Notes: generated by a model not told the origin, from the sequence alone. Positions 1 through 5,733 are shown, counted from the first letter of the stretch. The stretch is DNA of 5,851 nt from Alphaproteobacteria bacterium (GCA_029248825.1 JAQWIP010000001.1:1-5851); one strand, 5' to 3'. Numbers and translations are program-made.

Positions 1-127
1 CGACATTTGGCTCAATGGTGCAGAAAGGAAAATTGGCTGCTTGGGCATTGGCGGTTTTCGTCAATGCGTTGAACAGGGTTGATTTGCCAACGTTGGGTAG
101 GCCAACAATACCGCATTTAAATCCCAT
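1..127 (-). CDS. ychF: Redox/ribosome-associated ATPase YchF (OLA1/Obg family), N-terminal fragment
   Basis: The window cuts this gene, so only the first 42 codons are present and the rest lies beyond base 1. The visible protein starts MGFKCGIVGLPNVGKSTLFN and carries the P-loop (G1) motif GLPNVGKST at residues 9-17, with K15 and S16 expected to bind nucleotide phosphates. The stretch NFPFCTIEPNV at about 32-42 is the switch I region typical of YchF. The family is Obg-related but prefers ATP, binds ribosomes and is linked to the oxidative stress response; full members have about 363-366 residues. The start is supported by an AAAGGA-like ribosome binding site at 134-140 on the minus strand. 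It follows pth by 18 bp in the same direction, a common pairing, and the two are probably cotranscribed. Identification is firm; the intactness of the rest cannot be judged. Confidence 0.95.
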   Translation of the reverse strand, partial: MGFKCGIVGLPNVGKSTLFNALTKTANAQAANFPFCTIEPNV

Positions 128-145
128 GGTTTATCCTTTTCGGTG

Positions 146-757
146 TTACGTCGCTTTATTCGTAGCTGGGGGCAGAACCCCCTTCATGGTTTCCACGACC
201 CGCGTTTGATAGGTCGCATCTTCGCCCTCGACCGCCAAAGGGGCGTGGTCGCATAGGGCGGTTAAAAATTCGGCCAACCAGTTTTGGTCGGCTTTGGCAA
301 AATCGCCCAGCACATGGCCGCTCACTTTATCTTTATGGCCCGGATGGCCAATGCCTAAGCGCGCGCGGCGAAAATCTGCGCCCATATGCGCCTTGAGGCT
401 GCGAAGCCCATTGTGGCCAGCCAAACCGCCATCGCGGCGCATCCGAAGTTTGCCAGGTGGCAGGTCTAATTCATCGTAGAAGACTAAAATTTGGCTGCCG
501 TCGAGCTTATAAAAATTCACCGCTTCGGAGACGCTGACGCCGCTTTTGTTCATGAAGGTCTGCGGCTTCAGCAGCAAGACTTTTTCAGAGCCCTTGGCGG
601 TAGGAATAACCCCTTGCGCCACTTGCCCATGAAACTTGTCTTGAAAGGGGGCAAAAGAATAGGCCTCGGCCAGAGCGTCCATCACCATAAAACCTATATT
701 ATGTCGGTTTTTGGCGTATTTCGCTTCCGGATTTCCGAGGCCTATAAATAACTGCAT
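146..757 (-). CDS. pth: Peptidyl-tRNA hydrolase
   Basis: This cytosolic enzyme cleaves the ester bond of peptidyl-tRNAs that fall off the ribosome, recycling the tRNA. The 203-residue protein is slightly longer than E. coli Pth (194) and complete. Visible landmarks are the GLGNP motif at 6-10 (N9), the NRHN motif at 17-20 with the catalytic histidine H19, KPQTFMN at 64-70 (N70 matching the substrate-binding asparagine), YDELDLPPG at 94-102 with D95 as the expected catalytic aspartate, and GHNGLRS at 114-120 (N116). RLGIGHP at 133-139 follows as usual. All expected active-site residues are present. The ATG has AAGGTG at 763-768 about 5 nt upstream. It lies 63 bp after rplY and 18 bp before ychF. 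A terminator-like hairpin at the rplY stop may limit read-through into this gene. Confidence 0.97.
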   Translation of the reverse strand: MQLFIGLGNPEAKYAKNRHNIGFMVMDALAEAYSFAPFQDKFHGQVAQGVIPTAKGSEKVLLLKPQTFMNKSGVSVSEAVNFYKLDGSQILVFYDELDLPPGKLRMRRDGGLAGHNGLRSLKAHMGADFRRARLGIGHPGHKDKVSGHVLGDFAKADQNWLAEFLTALCDHAPLAVEGEDATYQTRVVETMKGVLPPATNKAT

Positions 758-772
758 CTTGTCACCTTATCG

Positions 773-786
773 GAGATTTTCATCTC
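773..786 (-). promoter_or_regulatory. Small stem-loop in the rplY-pth gap (5-bp stem, GAAA loop)
   Basis: Read on the minus strand, GAGAT and ATCTC pair perfectly around a GAAA tetraloop, a few bases before the pth ribosome binding site. No U-tract follows, so it is not an intrinsic terminator. It almost fills the 15-nt gap between CTGACA and GATAAG, which could be a poorly spaced promoter; I do not call that promoter. The role may be in the 5' leader of pth or nil. Five base pairs can arise by chance. Confidence 0.3.
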
Positions 787-799
787 TGTCAGGTTAGCC

Positions 800-835
800 A
801 AAAAAACAGGGGCGGGAAGATTATTCTTCGCCGCC
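800..835 (-). terminator. Probable intrinsic terminator/attenuator spanning the rplY stop codon
   Basis: In the minus-strand transcript GGCGG-C-GAAGA pairs with TCTTC-CCGCC, giving 10 base pairs with one bulged C and an ATAA loop. CCTG and then seven U (bases 806 to 800) follow. The 5' arm encodes the final Gly-Gly-Glu-Glu of bL25 and the loop contains its TAA stop. A GC-rich stem plus a U-run is the classical Rho-independent form; the 4-nt CCTG spacer is a little long and may weaken it. It would end the rplY transcript or act as a partial barrier before pth-ychF. A ribosome at the stop codon would cover the hairpin. Confidence 0.65.
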
Positions 836-1486
836 TTCCTCTGTTTCGCCTTCGGCGGCTTCTTCGCCCTGGGCTGCTTCGGCGGCTGCATCTTCTGCTT
901 CGTCTTCCTCGCTACGCAAGGCGGCCGGAGCCGCAATGGTAACAATGGTAAAGTCGCGGTCGGTAATCACCGGCTCCACACCATCTGGAAGCGTAATTTC
1001 AGAAATATGAATACTGTCATTCATTTGCGCTTCGCCAAGATCCAGATCAATCGCTTCTGGAATGTTATCGGCGGGGCAATTCAGCTCAATGGTGTAGCGA
1101 ACCACGTTCAACACGCCGCCCATTTTCAGGCCAGGGCAGGTTTCTTCGTTGAGGAAGTTCACGCTCACTTCCACCGCAATTTTCGCGTCTTTACCAAGGC
1201 GCAGAAAATCAGCGTGCAGAATATCGTCGCGCACGGGGTGCAATTGCACATCGCGAGCAATGGCGCGTTGCCTTTTACCGTTCACTTCAATTTCGAGAAG
1301 CGTGCTAAGCAAACGACCCGTGTTGAAGATTTTGGTAATATCTCGGATGGCTACCGAAATACCTTCTGGAGCTTCTTTGCCCCCATAAATAACGGCCGGC
1401 ACTAGTCCCTCACGACGTAATGCACGAGCGACCCCCTTACCGGCCCGTTCCCGCTGTTCAGCGGCTAAAACTATAATGTCAGACAT
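821..1486 (-). CDS. rplY: 50S ribosomal protein bL25, long form (TL5/CTC type) with acidic tail
   Basis: bL25 binds 5S rRNA in the central protuberance of the large subunit; the long form adds a second domain, as in Thermus TL5 or Bacillus Ctc. The 221-residue protein shows the N-terminal 5S-binding beta-barrel (about 5-95), including RALRREGLVPAVIYGG at 21-36 and the HADFLRL motif at 91-97. A C-terminal beta domain covers about 100-188. A tail at 193-221 has 15 acidic residues out of 29. I chose the ATG at 1486 because AAGGAG lies at 1493-1498, 6 nt upstream, and because MSDIIVLAAE is where family similarity begins. An in-frame ATG at 1531 would add 15 residues without family character. The gene stands 134 bp downstream of prs with its own promoter candidate, and a hairpin overlaps its stop. 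Confidence 0.95.
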   Translation of the reverse strand: MSDIIVLAAEQRERAGKGVARALRREGLVPAVIYGGKEAPEGISVAIRDITKIFNTGRLLSTLLEIEVNGKRQRAIARDVQLHPVRDDILHADFLRLGKDAKIAVEVSVNFLNEETCPGLKMGGVLNVVRYTIELNCPADNIPEAIDLDLGEAQMNDSIHISEITLPDGVEPVITDRDFTIVTIAAPAALRSEEDEAEDAAAEAAQGEEAAEGETEEGGEE

Positions 1487-1492
1487 ATCTGT

Positions 1493-1498
1493 CTCCTT
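1493..1498 (-). promoter_or_regulatory. Shine-Dalgarno site fixing the rplY start
   Basis: AAGGAG on the minus strand lies 6 nt before the ATG at 1486. It is the best ribosome binding site in the leader and favours the 221-residue protein over the upstream in-frame ATG at 1531. Confidence 0.8.
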
Positions 1499-1532
1499 TG
1501 TTGCGATATTTCCCGACATAGCCCATGCCATG

Positions 1533-1570
1533 CCGGTCAGACCGGGTTTCCTCCAGGGGTGTAAAACCGG
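1533..1570 (-). promoter_or_regulatory. rplY 5' leader with two competing stem-loops
   Basis: In the predicted rplY leader, CCGGT (1545 to 1541) pairs with ACCGG (1537 to 1533) around a CTG loop. The same CCGG segment can instead pair, in AAACCCGG (1549 to 1542), with upstream CCGGTTT (1570 to 1564), leaving one bulged C. The two folds cannot coexist. This could be a regulatory leader, since ribosomal protein genes often have them, but I do not recognise a known L25 leader and no protein-binding motif is evident. Confidence 0.3.
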
Positions 1571-1577
1571 ATCGTGG

Positions 1578-1601
1578 GCGGGTTATAGCTGTGAAACCCG
1601 C
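1578..1601. repeat. Inverted repeat GCGGGTT-N10-AACCCGC over the rplY promoter
   Basis: A perfect 7-bp inverted repeat with arms at 1578-1584 and 1595-1601 covers part of the -10 element and much of the spacer of the rplY promoter candidate. The position suits a repressor operator. It could also form an RNA hairpin at the 3' end of prs mRNA, but no U-run follows on either strand, so it is a poor terminator. Confidence 0.5.
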
Positions 1602-1610
1602 AAACTTCAA
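1582..1610 (-). promoter_or_regulatory. Candidate housekeeping sigma promoter for rplY
   Basis: On the minus strand TTGAAG (1610 to 1605, 4 of 6 matching TTGACA) and TATAAC (1587 to 1582, 5 of 6 matching TATAAT) are separated by exactly 17 bp. Transcription would start near 1575 and give a leader of about 90 nt before rplY. The element begins 11 bp past the prs stop. It is the best promoter match I found in the window. Confidence 0.55.
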
Positions 1611-1620
1611 TAGAAATGGT

Positions 1621-2556
1621 TTAGTCGAACAAGCTCGAAACCGAATGTTCTTCCGAGGTGCGGCGCATCGCCTCGCCAATCAGCGGGGCGATTTCAATGA
1701 CGTCAAATTTCGGCGAGGCCAAAATCTCAGGCGTTGGCTGAATGGTGTCGGTAATCAGCAGGTTTTCGAGCTGCGATTTATTCACTCGCTCCACCGCCTC
1801 ACCCGATAAAACGCCATGCGTCACATAGCCAGACACCGAAGTGGCGCCCGCATTTATTAGCGCCGTGGCAGCATTGCATAGCGTGCCAGCACTATCGACA
1901 ATATCATCGACCAGCAAACAAGCGCGCCCCGAGACATCGCCAATAATATTCATCACTTCGCTTTCGCCCGCGCGTTCGCGGCGTTTATCGACAATCGCCA
2001 AATCGGCGCCAATGCGATTGCCCAGCGCGCGCGTGCGGACCACACCGCCGACATCGGGGCTAACCACCATCAGCTCTTGCTCTTTTTGAAAGCGGCTTTG
2101 AATGTCATCGACAAACACGGGCGCGGCGAACAGATTATCGGTTGGAATATCGAAGAAGCCTTGAATTTGGCCTGCGTGTAAATCCAAAGTCAACACGCGG
2201 TCGGCGCCGGAGGCTTCCATTAAATTGGCCACGAGTTTGGCCGAAATAGGCGTGCGCGGCCCCATTTTACGGTCTTGGCGGGCATAGCCGAAATACGGCA
2301 AAACGGCGGTGATGCGTCGCGCAGAGGCGCGCCGCAGGGCATCGATGATAATCAGCAATTCCATCATATGGTCATTGGCCGGCGCTGAAGTCGACTGCAC
2401 GATGAACACATCTTCGCCGCGCATATTCTCTAAAATCTCAACGAAAACTTCATTGTCGGCGAAGCGTCGAACCGTGGCTTTGGCCAGCGGCACGCCCAGA
2501 TATTTGCTTACGTCTTCGGCTAAAGGAATATTGCTGTTACCGGCTATAATTTTCAT
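1621..2556 (-). CDS. prs: Ribose-phosphate pyrophosphokinase (PRPP synthetase)
   Basis: The enzyme transfers pyrophosphate from ATP to ribose 5-phosphate, making PRPP for purine, pyrimidine, NAD, histidine and tryptophan synthesis. The 311-residue protein is close to the usual bacterial length (about 310-320). Motifs seen are FADNEVFVEI at 32-41, the ATP-contacting RQDRK at 93-97, the metal/PRPP signature beginning DLHAGQIQGFFDIP at 125-138 (H127), SPDVGG at 166-171, the DKRRE loop at 190-194 with the catalytic lysine K191, and the ribose-5-phosphate loop VDDIVDSAGT at 216-225. All match an active class I enzyme. The ATG has GGAGAAG at 2562-2568, 5 nt upstream. A 130-bp gap separates it from pgeF and a 134-bp gap from rplY, so it may be its own transcription unit; I could not fix its promoter. 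Confidence 0.98.
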   Translation of the reverse strand: MKIIAGNSNIPLAEDVSKYLGVPLAKATVRRFADNEVFVEILENMRGEDVFIVQSTSAPANDHMMELLIIIDALRRASARRITAVLPYFGYARQDRKMGPRTPISAKLVANLMEASGADRVLTLDLHAGQIQGFFDIPTDNLFAAPVFVDDIQSRFQKEQELMVVSPDVGGVVRTRALGNRIGADLAIVDKRRERAGESEVMNIIGDVSGRACLLVDDIVDSAGTLCNAATALINAGATSVSGYVTHGVLSGEAVERVNKSQLENLLITDTIQPTPEILASPKFDVIEIAPLIGEAMRRTSEEHSVSSLFD

Positions 2557-2604
2557 CAGGGCTTCTCCAAAAATCTACCCTTCTTAAATAACAAAGCCGC
2601 ATGA

Positions 2605-2623
2605 GATTCGCTATTTGCGAATC
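2605..2623. repeat. Perfect inverted repeat GATTCGC-N5-GCGAATC with a GANTC site in each arm, upstream of prs
   Basis: Seven-base arms at 2605-2611 and 2617-2623 flank a 5-nt loop, midway in the pgeF-prs gap. Each arm contains one GANTC, the target of CcrM-type adenine methylases of alphaproteobacteria. As RNA on the minus strand it forms a hairpin that can be enclosed by a GCCGC/GCGGC outer stem (2640-2636 with 2600-2596) and is followed by TTTGTTATTT, so a weak pgeF terminator is an alternative to a DNA-level operator. The asymmetric 12/4-nt internal loop argues against an efficient terminator. Confidence 0.6.
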
Positions 2624-2686
2624 CAACTTATTGGCGCGGCAAGCCTTTCGCGCTGGTCTATGCACAGGTTTATGGCTCTCGAGGGG

Positions 2687-3451
2687 CTAGGGCAGGCAAA
2701 TCGCCGAGATTTGGCGCCCATAATCCGCCTCGCCCCGATGGGTGGTGCGCCGATACGAGAAAAACCCATGGGTCTCGTCATAGGTGCAAAGCCCAAGCGC
2801 CGAGACATGCGCCGCCCGCAAGCCGCTGCAGGTTAATTGGCGGGTCACAAAACGCGGCAAATCAAACAGGTGATGCTCTGGCTTGTCTGGCGAGGCGATA
2901 AACAAATCAAGGTCGTCGGCAAATTGGGTTTCAAAGCGCGCGATAAATTCTGGCCCGACCTCATAGGCGGCTTGCGAAATGCACGGGCCCACAACCGCCT
3001 TTATCTGCTCGCGACGCGCCCCGTGTTGGCACATGGTTTCGACCACGCTTTGCGCGATGCCGTCAAACGCGCCGTGCCAGCCGCTATGCGCCGCGCCGAT
3101 AAGACCCGCCTCGACATCGGCCAAAAGAATGGGCGCGCAATCGGCGGCCAAAGCGCCAATCGCTAAGCCTGGCGTGGCCGTCACCAGCCCATCGGCCGGC
3201 AGGCCTTGGTGTGGCGCGTCGATGAATTGGGTAACGATGCTGTGGCTCTGATATCCGGTGACCAAATCTTGGGCGCCCAAAGCGCGTTGCACGCGGTCGC
3301 GGTTTTCTTGCACATTGGCGGGCGTATCTTGCGAGCCGAGGCCGAGGTTTAAACTGTCGTAAATGCCGCTGGAAACGCCGCCAAGGCGCGTGAAAAACCC
3401 GTGGGTCGTGCCAGCCAAAAGCGCAGATTGATGAAATTTCACCGCGCTCAT
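2687..3451 (-). CDS. pgeF: Peptidoglycan editing factor PgeF (YfiH/DUF152, laccase-domain family)
   Basis: Members of this family are purine nucleoside phosphorylase/adenosine deaminase-like metalloenzymes, once called polyphenol oxidases. E. coli YfiH (PgeF) prevents misincorporation of L-serine into peptidoglycan stems. The 254-residue protein has the expected features: THGFFTRLGGVSSG at 16-29, the QSH motif at 68-70 (H70), AADCAPILL at 102-110 with C105, and AAHSGWHGA at 120-128 with H122. H70, C105 and H122 are the presumed zinc ligands. VVGPCISQAAYEVG at 153-166 and a C-terminal THGFFSYRR at 227-235 complete it. The start overlaps the stop of the upstream methyltransferase by 4 bp (ATGA). 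GAGGG at 3458-3462 lies 6 nt upstream, so translation is probably coupled. Whether it acts on nucleosides, wall precursors or both here is not visible in sequence. Confidence 0.93.
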   Translation of the reverse strand: MSAVKFHQSALLAGTTHGFFTRLGGVSSGIYDSLNLGLGSQDTPANVQENRDRVQRALGAQDLVTGYQSHSIVTQFIDAPHQGLPADGLVTATPGLAIGALAADCAPILLADVEAGLIGAAHSGWHGAFDGIAQSVVETMCQHGARREQIKAVVGPCISQAAYEVGPEFIARFETQFADDLDLFIASPDKPEHHLFDLPRFVTRQLTCSGLRAAHVSALGLCTYDETHGFFSYRRTTHRGEADYGRQISAICLP

Positions 3452-4557
3452 GTGGCGCCCTCAAGCGTCAAGCCAGCCAGCGGCGGCATGGCTTTATGGG
3501 CGACGCCCAAAACTTTAAACAGGGTTCCCATTTCATCGGGGGCGGCGAGGCGGGCGCGTTCGCTTTGAATTTGCGTCTCGCGACCCGGGCTAGACTGCAT
3601 CAATTGTTGGGCGCGCATATTCAGCCCCAAGTTCTCCAAAAATGCGCCTTGCGTGGCCACGGGCGCGACTTGCAAATCCGCCAGCTCGGCCAAATGCGCC
3701 AGCAGCGGAAAATTCACATGCGCGGTGATATCGGCCATGCCCGGGGCTTGCAAGGGGTCGACAAAGCGGTGGCCTTTGAGCGCTTGAAAGCTATCGCCGC
3801 AGGCTTTGTTCGCATGGCCATAGTCAATCAGCAAAGCGGCGCCGCCTTGCTCGGCGATATGCGCGCTAAGCTGGCGCATCGCGGCTTCGCCTTGCGGGCA
3901 GGTCTCGACGATGGCTTGCGCGTCTAGGGTCTCTGGCAGGCAGGCTTTGGCGGCCTCGGAAAAATCGGGCGCGGCGACATCTTGCGGCGCAAATACCAGC
4001 GCATCGCCCTTGGCGCCGACATGTATTTCTTGCCAGCCCGAGGCGGTTTTTCGCGTCTGGCGAATGGGCAGCGCGTCAAAAAATTCATTGGCCACCAGCA
4101 AGCACGGCAGGTCGGGCAGGGTGGTAATATCCGCGTGCCAATGGGCGTCCACGTCTTTGCCGACCGCCTGTTTTTGCGCTTGGCGCAAGGCGGGGCTGGT
4201 CTCGACGAAATGCACTTGCGCGCTTTTTAAAAACGCGGGCAGCACTTGCCCAACCCGCAAAATATCGGCCATCAGCGTGCCGCGTCCTGGCCCCAATTCG
4301 ACCAAAGCAAATGGGTCGGGCTGACCCATTCTGTTCCATAGATCGGCCAGCCAAGTGCCAATAAGTTCGCCAAACATCTGGCTGACTTCGGGCGCAGTAA
4401 TAAAGTCGCCGCCATCGCTATCGGGCGCGCCAAAGGGGCGGCGTTGCATGTAATAGCCATGCTCGGGGTCGGCCAAAGCGCGCGCCATATAGACGTCCAA
4501 CGGCAGGGGGCCATGGGCGGCAATCTCATCGAGCAAAATGGCTTTCAAGGCACTCAT
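3448..4557 (-). CDS. MidA/NDUFAF7-like class I SAM-dependent methyltransferase (DUF185)
   Basis: The mitochondrial homologue NDUFAF7 methylates an arginine of the complex I subunit NDUFS2 during assembly. The bacterial substrate is less certain, but a similar respiratory role is plausible. The 369-residue protein is full length. Visible motifs are LDVYMARALADPEHGYY at 20-36, the family-defining GDFITAPEVSQMFGE at 50-64, the SAM-binding glycine loop VELGPGRGTLMADIL at 86-100, VETSP at 118-122 following motif I, NEFFDALP at 157-164, LLIDYGH at 242-248 and DITAHVNF at 276-283. The ATG follows the lgt stop with no gap (TAAATG) and lacks a clear ribosome binding site, pointing to translational coupling with lgt. 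Its stop overlaps the pgeF start. I leave the gene symbol empty because bacterial naming is unsettled. Confidence 0.92.
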   Translation of the reverse strand: MSALKAILLDEIAAHGPLPLDVYMARALADPEHGYYMQRRPFGAPDSDGGDFITAPEVSQMFGELIGTWLADLWNRMGQPDPFALVELGPGRGTLMADILRVGQVLPAFLKSAQVHFVETSPALRQAQKQAVGKDVDAHWHADITTLPDLPCLLVANEFFDALPIRQTRKTASGWQEIHVGAKGDALVFAPQDVAAPDFSEAAKACLPETLDAQAIVETCPQGEAAMRQLSAHIAEQGGAALLIDYGHANKACGDSFQALKGHRFVDPLQAPGMADITAHVNFPLLAHLAELADLQVAPVATQGAFLENLGLNMRAQQLMQSSPGRETQIQSERARLAAPDEMGTLFKVLGVAHKAMPPLAGLTLEGAT

Positions 4558-5385
4558 TTATTCAGCACGCGCCTTGGCCAAAGCCCAATAGACAAACCCA
4601 ATGCCGGCGCCAATCATTGGCAGCGACAAGATTTGCCCCATGGTGATGGCATCGAATAAAAACCCGAGATGGGCGTCTGGCTCGCGGAAAAATTCGACAA
4701 AAGCCCGCGAGGCGCCATAGCCAATAAGAAACAGCCCCGTGAGAAGCCCAGGTTTTGACAGAGCTTTAAATTTCCACGCCAGAATATTCAGCACCAGCAA
4801 CAGCAAGAGACCTTCCAAGGCCGCCTCATAGAGCTGGCTCGGATGGCGCGGCAGCGGCCCGCCATTTGGAAACACAACCGCCCAAGGCACATCGCTAACG
4901 CGCCCCCATAATTCGCTATTGATGAAATTCGCAAGGCGTCCCAGCCCCAGCCCCAATGGCGTGGTGATGGCCACCATATCGCCGAGCGCCAAAAGCGGAA
5001 TGCCGCGTTTGCGCGCAAAGATAAGGACGCTGATAATCACGCCCAAGGCGCCGCCATGAAACGACATGCCGCCTTGCCAGACGGCCAGCGCATCGCCCGG
5101 ATTGGCGAGATAATAGCTGGTGTTATAAAACAGCACATAGCCAAGTCGCCCGCCCAAAATGACGCCCAAGGTTAGCCATAGCAGCATGTCGTCGATGTCA
5201 TCTTCTTTGGCCGGCGTGGTCAGCCCATTGGGCAGCGCGCCTTTGCTCCATAGGGCGGGGGTGCGGTTCAAGCGCGCGATATATTTCCAGCCCGCCATCA
5301 GGCCAATAATATAGGCCAGCGAATACCATCGTATCGCGAACGGCCCGAGTTCAAAAATCACCGGATCAATATTGGGAAAAGGCAT
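4558..5385 (-). CDS. lgt: Phosphatidylglycerol-prolipoprotein diacylglyceryl transferase
   Basis: Lgt is an inner-membrane enzyme that moves diacylglycerol from phosphatidylglycerol to the lipobox cysteine of prolipoproteins, the first step of lipoprotein maturation. The 275-residue protein is typical. It begins with the family-type NIDPVIFELGPFAIRWY at 5-21 and carries several hydrophobic segments, roughly 20-36, 68-87, 112-124, 187-204, 213-230 and 247-270. GGMSFHGG at 105-112 contains H110 and the signature GRLANFINSELWGR spans 149-162 with R150, both matching essential E. coli residues. RAFVEFFREPD at 227-237 is the conserved late motif. A hydrophilic insert at about 45-65 precedes the second hydrophobic segment. 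The ribosome binding site is weak (GAGAG about 12 nt upstream). It is the first gene of a tight lgt-midA-pgeF unit and diverges from a UbiK-like gene. Confidence 0.97.
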   Translation of the reverse strand: MPFPNIDPVIFELGPFAIRWYSLAYIIGLMAGWKYIARLNRTPALWSKGALPNGLTTPAKEDDIDDMLLWLTLGVILGGRLGYVLFYNTSYYLANPGDALAVWQGGMSFHGGALGVIISVLIFARKRGIPLLALGDMVAITTPLGLGLGRLANFINSELWGRVSDVPWAVVFPNGGPLPRHPSQLYEAALEGLLLLLVLNILAWKFKALSKPGLLTGLFLIGYGASRAFVEFFREPDAHLGFLFDAITMGQILSLPMIGAGIGFVYWALAKARAE

Positions 5386-5409
5386 GAGGCAATCGGTCTC
5401 TCAAGAAGG

Positions 5410-5433
5410 GCTAAATTATGCTTGCAATATAGC
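5410..5433. promoter_or_regulatory. Imperfect dyad in the divergent lgt/ubiK intergenic region
   Basis: GCTAAATT and AATATAGC match as inverted repeats at 7 of 8 positions around an 8-nt spacer, inside the 72-bp AT-rich gap between the lgt and ubiK starts. CATAAT on the minus strand (5420 to 5415) resembles a -10 box facing lgt, but no -35 of acceptable spacing is visible. The location suits promoters for both genes and possibly a shared operator. Evidence is weak. Confidence 0.3.
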
Positions 5434-5457
5434 ACGCACTCATCAATCTTGCTGCTT

Positions 5458-5733
5458 ATGAGTGATATGAAAAGAAAAATTATTGACGATTTGGGTGGCA
5501 TGGTCTCGGGGCTTGGCATTGCGGCGCAAGGCGCCCGTGAAGAAATAGAGCAGGCCGTGCGTGGACGCGTGGATGCAATGCTGGCAGAAAACGGCTTGGT
5601 ATCGCGCGAAGAATTCGAGGCGGTTCGCGAAATGGCGGTCGCCGCGCGCGAAGAAAACAGCCAGCTCAGCGCGCAAATAAATCAGCTTCGCGCCGATTTA
5701 GAAGCGCTGCAAAAGCCCAAAAAGGCGAAATAA
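5458..5733 (+). CDS. ubiK: UbiK/BMFP-family small coiled-coil protein (ubiquinone biosynthesis accessory factor)
   Basis: UbiK of Enterobacteria helps the soluble ubiquinone biosynthesis complex and binds lipids. The Brucella member was described as a membrane fusogenic protein (BMFP). The 91-residue product is of normal length (about 80-100). An N-terminal amphipathic segment with IIDDLGGMVSGLGIAAQGAREE at about 8-29 is followed by the hallmark LVSREEFEAVREMA at 47-60. A charged coiled coil to about residue 86 ends in a lysine-rich tail, PKKAK. I chose the ATG at 5458, but an ATG three codons later (5467) is possible and neither has a clear ribosome binding site. A TTG at 5422 would add twelve residues unlike the family. 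Divergence from lgt is common in alphaproteobacteria. The family call is good; the specific ubiquinone role is inferred. Confidence 0.85.
   Translation: MSDMKRKIIDDLGGMVSGLGIAAQGAREEIEQAVRGRVDAMLAENGLVSREEFEAVREMAVAAREENSQLSAQINQLRADLEALQKPKKAK

Noticed and set aside
762..793. Possible pth promoter CTGACA-N15-GATAAG
   Set aside because: The 15-bp spacer is too short, the -10 match is poor, and the transcript would lose the evident pth ribosome binding site.
742..945. Minus-strand 67-codon frame rich in Lys, Pro and Ala overlapping the rplY 3' end
   Set aside because: It is an out-of-frame reading of the GAA/GCC-rich acidic tail; composition follows from that bias.
1007..1405. Plus-strand open frame of 132 codons opposite rplY
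   Set aside because: Antisense shadow of bL25; no ribosome binding site and no recognisable motif.
1578..1601. The 7-bp inverted repeat as an intrinsic terminator for prs
   Set aside because: The loop is 10 nt and no U-tract follows on the minus strand; its overlap with a promoter fits better with a regulatory site.
3084..3464. Minus-strand 126-codon frame overlapping pgeF
   Set aside because: Alternative frame of pgeF, Arg-rich with no family motifs.
3496..4324. Two long plus-strand open frames opposite the midA-like gene (143 and 137 codons)
   Set aside because: They are antisense to a gene with clear family motifs, resemble no family I know, and have the low-complexity look of GC-rich shadow frames.
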